A stretch of 64,000 nucleotides of DNA from Deinococcus sonorensis KR-87 (GTDB taxonomy: Bacteria > Deinococcota > Deinococci > Deinococcales > Deinococcaceae): positions 62,001 through 126,000 of the forward strand of contig NZ_CP158298.1 of NCBI RefSeq assembly GCF_040256395.1, read 5' to 3'. Shown piece by piece: positions 8,883 to 18,429 of the stretch (positions are counted from its first letter, which is position 1; each line of letters starts with the position of its first letter). A model generated the notes under the pieces. That model saw only the letters and a list, made by a program, of their open reading frames with translations. It was not told where the DNA came from and made no database searches. Made by a program: the position numbers and the translations under genes.

Positions 8883-11349
8883 TCAGTGAATGCACTCGGG
8901 GATGTACAGCGGATAGCTGGCCGTGCCGCTGCCGCTCAGCCCCTCGGGGTCGGTGACCGTGAGCCGCACGCCGACTGTCCGGGTTTCGGGCACCCCCAGG
9001 CAACCGGGGACGGTGAAGGCGTCGCCGAGCCGGATGAGCTTCTCGCCGGGCAGGCCCAGGAAATCCGGCGGGGTGATGGTCTTGGTGACGCCGTCGAAGC
9101 TGAGTTCCCATTTCAGGACGTACTTGTCCGGAGCGCTCGGGCCGGGACCGCCCGGGTCGATGAACGTCCAGGCCACGACGGCATTCGGGTCCATGGTGCT
9201 CGAACGGTGGTTCACGCTCAGGGTGACGGTGGGCGGACCGCTCGTCGTGGGTTGCAGCGCCTGGACGTTGACGGTGCCGCTCGTCGCGGGCCTCAACGGG
9301 GCGGTGTAGGTCGCGGTGACCGTGCGGCTGCCGGGGGAGAGGAAGGTGTAGGTGACGACGCAACCGGTGCGGGTGCCGTCCGCGGGGACGTTGGTCTTCC
9401 AGATGAGGCCGGTGCAGGCGTAGGTGTCGTTCGTGCCGAACTTGCGCACCTGACCGTGAAGGGTGAGCGGCGCACCGACCGCGACCGGCTGTCCGGGCAC
9501 GGGGACACTGACGTCCACCACCGGGTACGCGTCCGCCAGCGAGAGGGTCAGCTGCGCGGTGTTGCCGTCGCTGTCGCGGGCACTGAGCGTGAGGTTGTCG
9601 GCAGTGAGGTCCGTCAGGTTCGAGACGGTGAACGCGCCGGTCCCGTCGCCCGCCGTCAGCGGCCCTCTGGCCGCCGAGGTCCAGCGGAACGTCTGCTGGC
9701 AGCACCCGTCGCCGTCCTGCGCGTCCTTTGCGAACCCCGAGAGCGTGAAGGGCTGCGTGAAATCGATGTAGGACGGGCCGATGACGATGGCGCCCGTCGA
9801 CGTTTTGGCCGGCGCGGTGATGGTGAGGGTCGGTCCCACGGTGGCGCTGGCGCCGCCCACCTCGCTCTTCCAGCGGGCGCTGCGTTCGGCCGGCACGTCC
9901 AGCACCGAGAGGCGCACGAAGAACTTCTTCACGTAGTCCACCGGCACGTAGGAGAACCCGCCGTCCGCCTCGCAGCCCCAGGAGTTCTTGACGATGAAGT
10001 ACCCGCCGCCGGACGCCTGCGGGGCGTTCGGGAGGCGCGCGCTGAGGGTGGCGTTGTCGATGAAGCCCACGATGAGGACGGCGTGCCCGCCGCCCTTCTT
10101 CTTGCCGTCCGCCGTCACCTTCGCGTAGTCGGTGACGAAGCCGTCGTCTCCAGCCTGCTGGAAGCCGCGGTACACCTTGAACGACGCGAGGACCGCCCGG
10201 CCATCGGACAGCAGGGCCCGCAGGGTGCCGAGCGGCAGGTCGTGGCCGCTCTTCCATACCTGGGTGGTGTGTGAATACCCGGCGCCCGAATGGCCGTCGT
10301 CCGTGTACGTCGTCACCAGGCTGGCACAGTAGGAGAACACACCGGAGGTGCACACCATCGGTGCCTGCGGTGTCGTGTTGTTGCACGTGCCCACGTAGTC
10401 GTCGCGCTTGTCCCCAGTGTTGTTGTCGCACGAGTGGCTGAAGTCACTCTGGCGACCCCACGATGGGTTGTAGCTCCAGTACCCCTCGGGCGGAATGATG
10501 GATTTCACCCCGGGGAAGTTCACCATGAAACTCAGGGCGATTTCCGCCACGTCGCCGTCGTGGTACAGCTCATCCCTGAACACCTTCCAGCGGTTCACGA
10601 AGTACTGCTCGCTGAGGTTGCGCGTCACGTCGGACACGACCATGTCGCGGCTCTCCACCGCCGCGACGGACGCGAAGGCCCAGCACGTGCCCCGCCCACC
10701 CTGGTCCCGGATGGGGGTGATGAAGCGCTTGAGCGGCCACCAGAAGTTGCTGTAGATGCCGGCGTTGGAGTGCGGGCAGTCGCCGGGGCCGTCCGAGCCG
10801 TTGCCCGCGAGCGGGTTAAACAGGCCCTGTCGGCGAGGCCCGGTGGGCGTGCCTGGTGCCTGTGGGCCTCGGTCCCGCGCCTCCGGACGCGCCCGGTCGA
10901 GGGTGCCCTTGCCCTCAAGGGCCCGCTCCAGCTGGTGCTGCGCGGCCTGCAGCGCCTGGAGATCACCGCCCTGCAGCTGCTGTGGGGGGACGAGGCCTGC
11001 GCGCAGGGCCGCGGGGGTGGCGTCGAAGCTGGCGCGGTAGAGCTTCAGGGCGTTCGTGGGATCACCCTCCTGACGCACGGCGTCCGCCGCGGAGCGCAGC
11101 TGATCGGCGAGGCTGAGCGTCAGGAACGACTTCCCGGTGCCGGACGAGGCCGTCTCCTCCACGAGGGGGTTGTCCGTCCCTTCGGCCTCCTGCAGCAGGT
11201 CGCCGAGCGCGTCGACGCGCTCGGCGTCGGGGAGCGCCCGCAGGGCCGTGAGGTCCTGCTGGACCTGCTTCAGGGCCTCCTGACGGGCCGCCTCCGCAGG
11301 CGACGAGGAGCGCAGCGAGCAGGCCGCCGGCGAGCAGGGACTTCATCAT
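8883..11349 (-). CDS. Secreted papain-like cysteine protease with Ig-like domains; signal peptide out of frame
   Basis: The 759-residue open frame (8883-11162) has a C1A papain domain: Gln154 and Cys160 in RDQGGRGTCWAFAS, His360 in GGGHAVLIVGF and Asn393 in FIVKNSWG. About 330 C-terminal residues look like beta-sandwich (Ig-like) repeats. Upstream, in a frame one base off, ATG 11349 begins MMKSLLAGGLLAALLVA, a good signal peptide with AAAGGAAGC before it. Deleting one base near 11296-11302 would join it to AEAARQEALKQVQQ and the rest. The enzyme would be an exported protease. As sequenced, translation from the signal peptide would stop early. Confidence 0.8.
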
Positions 11350-12105
11350 GGTGCTTCCTTTGCGGGGTGCCCGATCGGTTGACGCTGGTGAGCGTCCGGG
11401 ACCGGTCGGTGAAGGTGCTGGGGCGAACGCGGATTCACGCTCGCCACAGGAGCGGGCATCAACCGGCGCGTTCCAGGGCGACGAGAGGCTGCCGTACCGA
11501 CCATGATCTGGGTGGGTCGTTCATGAGTCCCCAGTGTGCGGAGGGAGGCGTCACCTGGGCGTCACCTCGGCGCGAACGTGACAGGTTCCACCCGCACCGC
11601 TTCACGCGCGCCGCGTGGTCATGGGCAGGATGCACGCTGGGGTCTTCCAGATGACACGGGGGCTCAACACGTGGGGGCTGCAGCCTGGCGGCGCGGTGGG
11701 GGAGCTTCGGTGACGCCGGAGCAGGGGACGCGTCCAGCCACGGCGACGCCGGTTCCGTGCGTTCAGGCGCCCTGCTGGGCAAGCTGGAACCCAGGTGAGC
11801 ACGCCCACGGTCGACCCGCCGCGGCGCGCGGCGATGGGCAGACCATCGGTGGTGGACGCCGCCACAGGCGGCAGCGGCCTGCACGCCGCCAGGTCACGCA
11901 GCCCTCCCACAGGCGGACTGTCCAGTGCGTGGTCCGGGAGCTCGCCTCGGCCATGCTGACCACAGGCGCGGCGGCCCCATTCACGCCCGTCCTGGATGCT
12001 GGCCCTCACCGCCCGCGCCTGCGCTGCAGGGTTGGGGTCACGCTCCCGGGCGCGCCGCTGGTGGTGTGTTGATCCCGGCGGAACTCAGGGTTGCTCCGCT
12101 GCGGG
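11350..12105. other. No confident gene
   Basis: About 750 bases with only Arg/Pro/Ala-rich frames that lack recognisable motifs. Protease promoter elements probably lie just above 11350 on the minus strand. Confidence 0.45.
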
Positions 12106-12447
12106 TCACCCGTCGAAGGACAAGGACACGCGAGCGCCACGGCTGGGGTGGCGCGGCCGCATGAACCACGCGCGCCGCCGTTTCAGGAAGGCGAGATGAC
12201 GTCCGGAGTCGGTGAAATCGCGCAGCGCTGCCGGACTCTCCCCGACACTGAGATTGACGATGAGCCTCGGGTCATCCAGGCTGCCCAGGGCAGGGGCATT
12301 CCCGGTGTCGTCCTGAAGCCGCCAGACGAATCCCGGCGCGCGGTCGGCCAGGGCATTGACCGGATCCAGCCCTGCTCGGAATTCGTCCACTTCCGGTGCG
12401 GCAAGCGGATGGTGGAACCGGGCGATGTTCACCTGGGCGAGCTGCAT
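12106..12447 (-). CDS. DUF3291 family protein, C-terminus truncated
   Basis: 113 residues from ATG 12447, with GGGAGG about six bases upstream. The N-terminal two thirds match DUF3291: LAQVNIARFHHPL, GLDPVNALADRAPGFVWRLQ, DPRLIVNLSVGESPAALRDF and LKRRRAWF. Family members are usually about 150 residues and end with a Trp-rich WWVP-type segment. Here the sequence ends in unrelated HPSRGARVSLSFDG, so the C-terminus is lost. Function unknown; possibly monooxygenase-like. It is divergent from the LysR gene and may be its target. Confidence 0.7.
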   Translation of the reverse strand: MQLAQVNIARFHHPLAAPEVDEFRAGLDPVNALADRAPGFVWRLQDDTGNAPALGSLDDPRLIVNLSVGESPAALRDFTDSGRHLAFLKRRRAWFMRPRHPSRGARVSLSFDG

Positions 12448-12579
12448 CTGGGACCTCCCACGGGGTGCGGGTGGGGCTCCCGATGAGTGTGGCGCGCTGC
12501 GGAGCCCAAGGCCACCCGGTTCAGGCGCGACCTGGGCAGGGCGCCAACGGCTGTATCGATGTGATGCCGGAACGTCGCG

Positions 12580-12591
12580 GTACCATGCACC
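12580..12591 (+). promoter_or_regulatory. Leaderless -10 box of the LysR gene
   Basis: TACCAT (12580-12585) lies six bases before the ATG at 12592, with no Shine-Dalgarno sequence between them. This layout suggests transcription starting at or next to the start codon. Confidence 0.4.
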
Positions 12592-13506
12592 ATGACTTCC
12601 CGGTTGACGCTGGCTCAGTTGCGCGCCTTCGTCGCGGTCGCTGACGCAGGCGGATTCGGATCCGCGGCCGCTGAACTGAACATGTCGCAGAGCAGCCTGA
12701 GTGACGGGGTTCAGGGACTGGAGCGGGTGGTGGGCCGCCCGCTGTTCCACCGCTCGGCGGGCGGGGTGCGGTTGACCCCGGCGGGTGAGCGTGCCCTGGC
12801 GTATGCACGCCGCGCCATCGAAGCCGCCAACGATGTCCAGGCGGTGATCGACGACGACGACGCCCTGACGGGGTCACTGAACGTCGCCACCTACCGCAGT
12901 CTGGGGGTCCATGTGCTGCCCGCTGTCATGGCCGCCCTGCACCGACAGCACCCGAAGCTGACCGTCCATCTCCTGGATGGAGAAAGCGACGGCAATGGCG
13001 GCTACCGGCTGGTCGAGGAGGGAAGAGCCGATGTGGGCCTCCTGCAGCTGGACCGCGCCACCCCACTCCTCACCTGGCCGCTGATGACGGACGAATATTT
13101 CGCCGTCTTTCCCAGATCCAGAGGCCGCCATCCGGTGAGCTGGCATGAATTTCAGGCGCAGCCGTTGCTGATGCCCTCCGCGTCTGACACCTGCCACGCC
13201 AATGTCCGGGCACATCTCGACCGGCACGCCGGCGTGGCGGGCGCGTTGTCTGAAGTGCCTGATGACAACGTGATTCTGTCGATGGTGGAGCATGGTCTGG
13301 GCGTTACCGTGATGGCCGACCTGGCCATGAGGCCACTCTCTCCGCAGTTGCTGGCCTTGCCCCTCCCCGTTCCTCTGACCCGCACCCTGGGCGTGGTGGT
13401 GAAGCCAGGGCGATCCGGACTTCCGCACATCCGGGCGTTGATCGAGTCGGTGCGGGCGTGCATGGCGAACATTCAGGCCAACGCCGCGGACGTCCCGACG
13501 CCGTAG
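12592..13506 (+). CDS. LysR family transcriptional regulator
   Basis: 304 residues, the normal LysR length. The N-terminal helix-turn-helix is clear: LAQLRAFVAVADAGGFGSAA, then SQSSLSDGVQGLERVVG and RPLFHRSAGGVRLTPAGE. The rest fits the two-lobe effector domain (LNVATYRSLGVHVLPAVMAA, MVEHGLGVTVMADLAM). LysR regulators usually control a divergent neighbour, here the DUF3291 gene 144 bases away. The inducer is unknown. Confidence 0.92.
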   Translation: MTSRLTLAQLRAFVAVADAGGFGSAAAELNMSQSSLSDGVQGLERVVGRPLFHRSAGGVRLTPAGERALAYARRAIEAANDVQAVIDDDDALTGSLNVATYRSLGVHVLPAVMAALHRQHPKLTVHLLDGESDGNGGYRLVEEGRADVGLLQLDRATPLLTWPLMTDEYFAVFPRSRGRHPVSWHEFQAQPLLMPSASDTCHANVRAHLDRHAGVAGALSEVPDDNVILSMVEHGLGVTVMADLAMRPLSPQLLALPLPVPLTRTLGVVVKPGRSGLPHIRALIESVRACMANIQANAADVPTP

Positions 13507-14301
13507 GTGATGGCGGCGCCCACGGCAAGGGCCCTCCAGACCGGGCCGAGGGGGTCACGGGCGCGGACGCGGGTCACGGCGGCGTGAGGGTGAAACGAAC
13601 AGCTTCCCTGGTGCACCACCTGCCGGTGGGGACCTTTGCCCCGGTGAACCCCCACCGGAGCGCACCCCGCCCAGCCGCGCCGGAATTCACGGCGCGATCA
13701 CCAGCCCGGCGTCACACCGCGGACCGCGCATGGCTGGGCGTCCACGCCTGGCGTGGGATCAGGGTGGCGGTCAGTTCACCCACGCGATCAGCGCCGTGCC
13801 GCGCTGGCGTGCGGGCCCCCTTTACCCCCTCGTGCTCCACGCGGGAGTGGCGGGCAACCGCGACCTCAAGCAGCGCGTCCGCGACGACCCGCACCGTCGG
13901 GGGAGTCGGGTGACCCTCCCCAGGCAGAGGGATCAGGGCCTCGACATCTGCTTCGAGCCCGCTGTCGACCACGGGCGGAACACGGTCGAACGTCGTCCGA
14001 AGCCTCAGATGGACCGCTTCCCGGTCCACCTGGCCCAGCAGACTTCGGCACCCCGGGTTGAGTGCCCATGCCCGCCCAGAGCGGCGGGGTGGCCCCCCGA
14101 TCGCTGGCGGGGTGCAGGGTCCGCCCGCTCAGGAGGGTCTCCCGCGCGTGGCCCTTCCAGGTGGCCGGCTGCACGTCGAGCGACCTCACGTGTGGTTCCA
14201 CCGCTGATCCTTGATGAATGTTCAGGCGCGCATGGTCCACCTGCCGCTGCTCGTGCACCTGCGGACCGCGTGTTCAGCGGCACGCTCACCACCGCAGATG
14301 A
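13507..14301. other. No confident gene
   Basis: A minus-strand frame at 13712-14029 (FDRVPPVVDSGLEADVEALI, ADALLEVAVARHSRVEHEG) has modest coding character but no start signal or family match. The remainder shows nothing recognisable. Confidence 0.4.
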
Positions 14302-14349
14302 GAACAGTCGCCGGGAACCGCAAGCCCATGCGGTTCCCGGCGACTGTTC
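14302..14349 (-). terminator. Strong hairpin after the PQQ-dehydrogenase operon
   Basis: A perfect 21-bp inverted repeat with a 6-base loop (AGCCCA), starting eight bases beyond the stop codon of the last operon gene. Such stem length leaves little doubt that it ends the transcript or stabilises its 3' end, although no T-run follows. Confidence 0.75.
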
Positions 14350-14356
14350 CTGCGCC

Positions 14357-15067
14357 TCAGCGCAACTGACTCAGATTGGCCTGCTGGGCGTAGGTTTTGC
14401 CTGAACTGTCTTTGAACTTCAGCGTGACGGTCCCGCTGGTGGGCAATCCCGTTAGGTCGAAGGTGTAGTGCACCACGCCGAGGTAGCGGAACTCGGGGGT
14501 TCCGGCCGGCAGGGTGAACTGATCGCCGTACGGCCCGTCGATCTCCGGCTTCGCCGTCAGGGTCTTCCCGCCGACGGTGAGGGTCGCCGACTGGTACAGA
14601 TCGAGGTAGCTGTGCTCGCGTCCCTTCGTCTCGGTCGCGTTGCCCCGGCTGTACGCCTGCTGCCACAACTCTTCTTCCTGACTCACCGGACCTGGACTGT
14701 GCGTGTAGAGCAGGAAGGTGATTTTGTTGTTCCACTTCTGCGCGAACACCTTGGCCTGGGCGGCGGTCAACGGCCGGTCCTGGAAGGTGTCCAGGAACGA
14801 TTCGTACCGCAGCCGCTCGTACGGTGTCCCCAGGGCAATCCCGTCGACTTCCGGGGAATTCGCCGTCAGCCGGATGTCATCCGTGTACGTCTTGAGCAGG
14901 TACGACCCCCAGGTGTAGACCCCCGTGGTGCGCGACATGCTGTCGCCTTCCTTGACGGCCTGATCGGTCAGCGCGGGGGTCAGCACCGGCGTCAGGGCCA
15001 GGGCCGAGCCGGTCAGCACCCCCGCACTGAGCACGGCGGCCACTCGGAACCGCTGGAGGACGTTCAT
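14357..15067 (-). CDS. Secreted protein coupled to the PQQ-dehydrogenase
   Basis: 236 residues with a signal peptide (VAAVLSAGVLTGSALALTPV). Its ATG overlaps the dehydrogenase stop as ATGA, so translation is probably coupled. The mature part looks like a beta-rich soluble domain, including YLLKTYTDDIRLTANSPEVD, KFFAQ-like helices (AAQAKVFAQKWNNKITFLLY) and FRYLGVVHYTFDLTGLPTSG. No cofactor motif is visible. The tight link suggests a periplasmic partner, chaperone or substrate-binding subunit of the dehydrogenase. I do not recognise the family. Confidence 0.8.
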   Translation of the reverse strand: MNVLQRFRVAAVLSAGVLTGSALALTPVLTPALTDQAVKEGDSMSRTTGVYTWGSYLLKTYTDDIRLTANSPEVDGIALGTPYERLRYESFLDTFQDRPLTAAQAKVFAQKWNNKITFLLYTHSPGPVSQEEELWQQAYSRGNATETKGREHSYLDLYQSATLTVGGKTLTAKPEIDGPYGDQFTLPAGTPEFRYLGVVHYTFDLTGLPTSGTVTLKFKDSSGKTYAQQANLSQLR

Positions 15068-16638
15068 GGCAGGGTGAAGATGGCCACGCGACTGGTCACG
15101 TTCTTCACGCCGTTCAGGCCCTTGGAGGTGTTGCCCGCGGCGACGGCCACGTACTGCTTGCCGCCCACGGTGTAGGTCGCCACGCCGCCGCCGATCGGGG
15201 CCTTGTCGATGTTGGACTTGAACAGCACCTTGCCGGTGGTCGCGTCCAGCGCGTAGAGGGTGCCGTTGGCCGCGCCGGACAGCACCAGATTGCCGCCGGT
15301 GGTGGTCACGCCGCCCACGATGCGGATGCCCGGGGTGCTGTAGCGCCACAGTTCCTTGCCGGTGGCGCCATCATACGCGACGGTATTGCCCACCGCTTCG
15401 CTGGCCGGGTTGAGCGCCATGGCGCCGCCGAAGAACAGCTGGCCCTTGATCAGGCGCACTTCACCGAGTTTCACGGTGCCGCACCAGTCCACCGAGTTGA
15501 CCACGACCATGTTGTTGGCGCCGGGCTTGAAGGCCGGTCCGGACCACTGCGTGCCCGCCGAGTAGTTCGGGCAGATCGGCAGCCCTTCTGCGGTCGGGTT
15601 CTTCTCCTGGTTGAGGACCTTGATGACCGCCTGCTTGAAGGTCTGGCTCTTGGTCGCTTCGTTGTACCCGAACAGGTACCCGGCTTTGGTCGCGACCGCG
15701 ATGTGCTTGGTGCCGTCGATGTCGTACAGCACCGGCGCGGCGGCGGTGTCGTAGTCCTTGCTGTCGTTCGGGATCTGCTGGTAGTAGTGGTCGAGTTTCC
15801 CGGTGGCGGCGTCGAGGACCACCACCGAGTCGGTGAACAGGTTCGCGCCGGGACGGTACTGGTACGCGAAGTCCGGTGCGGGGTTCCCGACCGAGACGTA
15901 CAGCAGGCCCTTGTCGACGTCCAGGGTGTAGCTCGTCCACATGCTGCCGCCACCGGTGGAGGTCGAGTCGGCTTTCTTCCAGCTGTCGGCACCGACCTGC
16001 GTGCCGGTGGGAATCATGTCGAAGTTCCACTTCTGCGCGCCGGTCTTGGCGTCGTAGGCGTACATCTTGGCCTTGACGCCCCAGTCGGCGCCGGCCTCGC
16101 CGACGAAGACCATGCCGTTCCAGGCCACCGGCGCGGAACTCAGGAAGTAGCCGTTCGCTGAGTCGTTCACCTTCTTGTCCCACAGCGTCTTGCCGGTGCC
16201 GGCGTCGATGGCGATCAGGTGCGCGTCGCCGGTGCCGCGGTACAGCACGCCATCGGCGATGGCGAAGCCGCGGGAGGTGTTGAGCACTTGCGGACCGGTG
16301 GGGGTGTACTTGTTGGTCCACAGCAGTTTGCAGGTCGTGGCGTCGATGGCGAAGCTGCGGTTGCCCTGACTGATGAAGGCCACGCCCTTGTAGATCTGCG
16401 GCGTGACCTGGAACGAGCCGTCATCGCCGGTGTCGAAGGTGCACACGCGTTTGAGGTTGGCGACGTTGCTGCTGTTGATCTGGTCCAGCGGCGAGTACCG
16501 CTGCCCCATGTACCCTTTGTTCGACATCAGCCAGGAGTCGGTGGCGTTGTCCGCGTCGTTCAGTTCACTCTGGCTGGGGCCTTGGACGGCCAGGGCGGAG
16601 GTGCACAGCATCGCGGTCATCAGGGCAAAACGGGTCAT
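15064..16638 (-). CDS. PQQ-dependent dehydrogenase (quinoprotein)
   Basis: 524 residues from ATG 16638, with AGGAGA upstream and a signal peptide (MTRFALMTAMLCTSALAV). The protein is an eight-bladed-propeller type built from WD-like docking units such as DATTCKLLWTNKYTPTGPQV, DAGTGKTLWDKKVND, DAKTGAQKWNFD and DATTGKVLFKSNID. GGGSMWTSYTLDVDKGLLYV and YVSVGNPAPDF are typical of quinoprotein alcohol or glucose dehydrogenases. It would oxidise an alcohol or sugar outside the membrane and pass electrons to cytochrome c, whose gene is just upstream. The substrate cannot be told from sequence. Confidence 0.9.
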   Translation of the reverse strand: MTRFALMTAMLCTSALAVQGPSQSELNDADNATDSWLMSNKGYMGQRYSPLDQINSSNVANLKRVCTFDTGDDGSFQVTPQIYKGVAFISQGNRSFAIDATTCKLLWTNKYTPTGPQVLNTSRGFAIADGVLYRGTGDAHLIAIDAGTGKTLWDKKVNDSANGYFLSSAPVAWNGMVFVGEAGADWGVKAKMYAYDAKTGAQKWNFDMIPTGTQVGADSWKKADSTSTGGGSMWTSYTLDVDKGLLYVSVGNPAPDFAYQYRPGANLFTDSVVVLDAATGKLDHYYQQIPNDSKDYDTAAAPVLYDIDGTKHIAVATKAGYLFGYNEATKSQTFKQAVIKVLNQEKNPTAEGLPICPNYSAGTQWSGPAFKPGANNMVVVNSVDWCGTVKLGEVRLIKGQLFFGGAMALNPASEAVGNTVAYDGATGKELWRYSTPGIRIVGGVTTTGGNLVLSGAANGTLYALDATTGKVLFKSNIDKAPIGGGVATYTVGGKQYVAVAAGNTSKGLNGVKNVTSRVAIFTLP

Positions 16639-16735
16639 CTTCACAAGGTCTCCTGGTGGAACATGGACTCTGATGGGCGGGAGGACGCCGATGCGGCGTC
16701 CGGTCGGACGCTGCACCGCTGGGGGTGTGGCGTGT

Positions 16736-17146
16736 TTACTTCTTGAAGCCGTATTTCTTCAGGTCGTCGGCCTTGAAGGCGGCTTTGCCGGGTTTTGCAC
16801 CGTTCTGCTGCAGAATGTAAGTGGTCACCGCGAGGTACTCCGCCGGCTTGAGGGTGCCGGGCGCGGTCTGGGGCATGGTGGTGGACATGATGTAATGGAA
16901 GTCGTCCAGGGTGTTGGTGGCCCATTTCGTGAGGAACACGCTGCCCGCGAGTTTCGGCGCGCCGCCGTTGCTGAGTTTGTCCCCGTGGCACATCGCGCAG
17001 TTGGCTTTGTAGACCTTGGCGCCGGTGGCGGCCTGTTCCTTGGTGAACGGCGCTTTGAGGTACGAGGTGGGGGTGGTCGTTGCCGCGTGCGCCACCAGGG
17101 TCGCGGTCAGCAGCACGCCGGCGAATGCGCCGAGAAGCGTTTTCAT
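16736..17146 (-). CDS. Secreted c-type cytochrome
   Basis: 136 residues with a signal peptide (LLGAFAGVLLTATLVAHA) and one haem-binding CAMCH motif (Cys50, Cys53, His54) in KANCAMCHGDKLSNGGAPKL. IMSTTMPQTAPGTLKP offers the distal Met ligand. It is a class I monohaem cytochrome c. It lies 97 bases upstream of the PQQ-dehydrogenase and is very likely its electron acceptor. The Lys-rich tail (KADDLKKYGFKK) may help docking. Confidence 0.92.
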   Translation of the reverse strand: MKTLLGAFAGVLLTATLVAHAATTTPTSYLKAPFTKEQAATGAKVYKANCAMCHGDKLSNGGAPKLAGSVFLTKWATNTLDDFHYIMSTTMPQTAPGTLKPAEYLAVTTYILQQNGAKPGKAAFKADDLKKYGFKK

Positions 17147-17207
17147 GTGGGGCCTCCAGTGAGGAAAGAAGCGGAGCGGTGACGGTGGTTCCCACCTGGG
17201 CGTGGGT

Positions 17208-17819
17208 CTACCCGGATGTGGCGCTGTTCAGGATGCCGACCATCAGCGGCGCGACTTCCCGGCTGACGGCCAGGGGCGAGCCCTGACCATTCAGCAGCCG
17301 CGCCACGAAAAACCGTTCGGTCAACGCCAGGTAGGCCTGGGCCAGCACTTCTGAAGGGATGTCCTGTCCGATGATGCCGTCCTGTTGAAGGTCGTCAAAT
17401 CCCTGATCGTAGATGGCGAGGTAGGTGTCTCGCTCCGCCGGATTGTTCAGTTGATGGCGAATGACGAGGGTGGTCAGGTCCATGTTTTCCGTGAGTGCGG
17501 TGAATAATGTATTGATCCCGTATTCAATCCTTTCGAGGAGATTCTCAGCCGTCCAGGCAACATCTTGGTGGAACATGGAAGCGGCCGCGCTGTACCACGT
17601 TTCCGCGGTGTTCTCGATAATGTCGTGGTAGGCCGCTTCTTTACTCGGCCAGACACGATAGAAAGAAGGCTGGGTCAGTTCCGCATTAGCGACGATGTTG
17701 CTAACCTTGGCTCCCGTCAGGCCGTATAAAGCGAATTCTTTGATGGCTGAACACCGCAAACGGTCGCTATTTACAAGATGACGGCGCGTCTGCGGATGCA
17801 ACGGTTCCTTTGCAGGCAT
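17208..17819 (-). CDS. TetR family transcriptional regulator
   Basis: 203 residues. The N-terminal DNA-binding domain reads AIKEFALYGLTGAKVSNIVA, then ELTQPSFYRVWPSKEAAYHD, with the usual helix-turn-helix spacing. It is the first gene of a same-strand run, 61 bases upstream of the cytochrome c gene, so it probably regulates the dehydrogenase operon. The codons and base composition are slightly less GC-rich than those of its neighbours. The inducer is unknown, perhaps an alcohol or aromatic aldehyde. Confidence 0.88.
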   Translation of the reverse strand: MPAKEPLHPQTRRHLVNSDRLRCSAIKEFALYGLTGAKVSNIVANAELTQPSFYRVWPSKEAAYHDIIENTAETWYSAAASMFHQDVAWTAENLLERIEYGINTLFTALTENMDLTTLVIRHQLNNPAERDTYLAIYDQGFDDLQQDGIIGQDIPSEVLAQAYLALTERFFVARLLNGQGSPLAVSREVAPLMVGILNSATSG

Positions 17820-17944
17820 AATCAGACCTTTGATTTGAACTCAATCAACGTAGCCCAAAGTAGACGTACTCTCAACCCATGTTTGAGTACACCTATTGAA
17901 TTGGGGCGTCATGTCACATCTGCGTCTCCCCGGAGCGACCCGTC

Positions 17945-18312
17945 TCAAGCCCGACATCGCGGTCCGTCAATCAGGCCGCCGAGCTCCCACGACCGGTCGT
18001 TGTGGCTGCCGTCCGTCCAGCCCAGCATCCGGAGCAGCGCGTGCGCGCTGCACGGCACGGCGTTGTCTTCCGGTTTCCCCTGTTCGAGGGACAGGGTGGT
18101 GAGGACCAGCATCATGTCGTTGTCCGGGAGGTGAGGAACGCCACACGAGTTGCCCCGGCACGCTACGTACAGCTCACGTCCTGCGATCTCGAACGCGTGC
18201 TCCCACCGCGTTTCCCAGCGTTGAGACAGGTCAGGCCGCTGATCAGGGAGGCTTCCGCCAGGTTCAGGTTATCGGACTTGGACCGCAGGGCCAGAAGGCT
18301 GACTGAGGTCAT
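17945..18312 (-). pseudogene. Plasmid replication initiator (RepA-like) remnant, frameshifted and truncated
   Basis: The first frame reads MTSVSLLALRSKSDNLNLAE and ASLISGLTCLNA. After a one-base shift between about 18208 and 18236 the next frame reads RWEHAFEIAGRELYVACRG, then VPHLPDNDMMLVLTTLSLEQ and PCSAHALLRMLGWTDG, to a stop. This order (N-L-A-x-L-x-L-I-S..., RWExxFEV.GR..RVTC, YGVPHGxDxDxxxAL..LYxEQG) matches the N-terminal third of Deinococcus-type plasmid replication initiators as I remember them. About 120 of some 400 residues remain. It lies next to an iteron-like repeat array. Confidence 0.65.
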
Positions 18313-18420
18313 CCGCGACAACATGACACACGTCATCAATAGAGAGAGATAAAAGATAACCATAAAAAGAAGATCATCTTCAGTGAAACGGGGCGGTTCA
18401 TTTGCCGATCGCGGTTGTCT
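18313..18420. other. AT-rich stretch between rep remnant and repeats
   Basis: Bases 18336-18385 are AT-rich (ATAGAGAGAGATAAAAGATA and neighbouring sequence) in an otherwise GC-rich region. Its position between an initiator gene and repeats is that of a DNA-unwinding element in iteron plasmids. This is inference from position and composition. Confidence 0.4.
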
Positions 18421-18429
18421 GCGCGAATG

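Noticed and set aside
8640..11654. Plus-strand frames of more than 450 residues opposite the protease
   Set aside because: Antisense shadows of a protein with an intact papain catalytic triad; their translation is low-complexity and Arg/Gly-rich.
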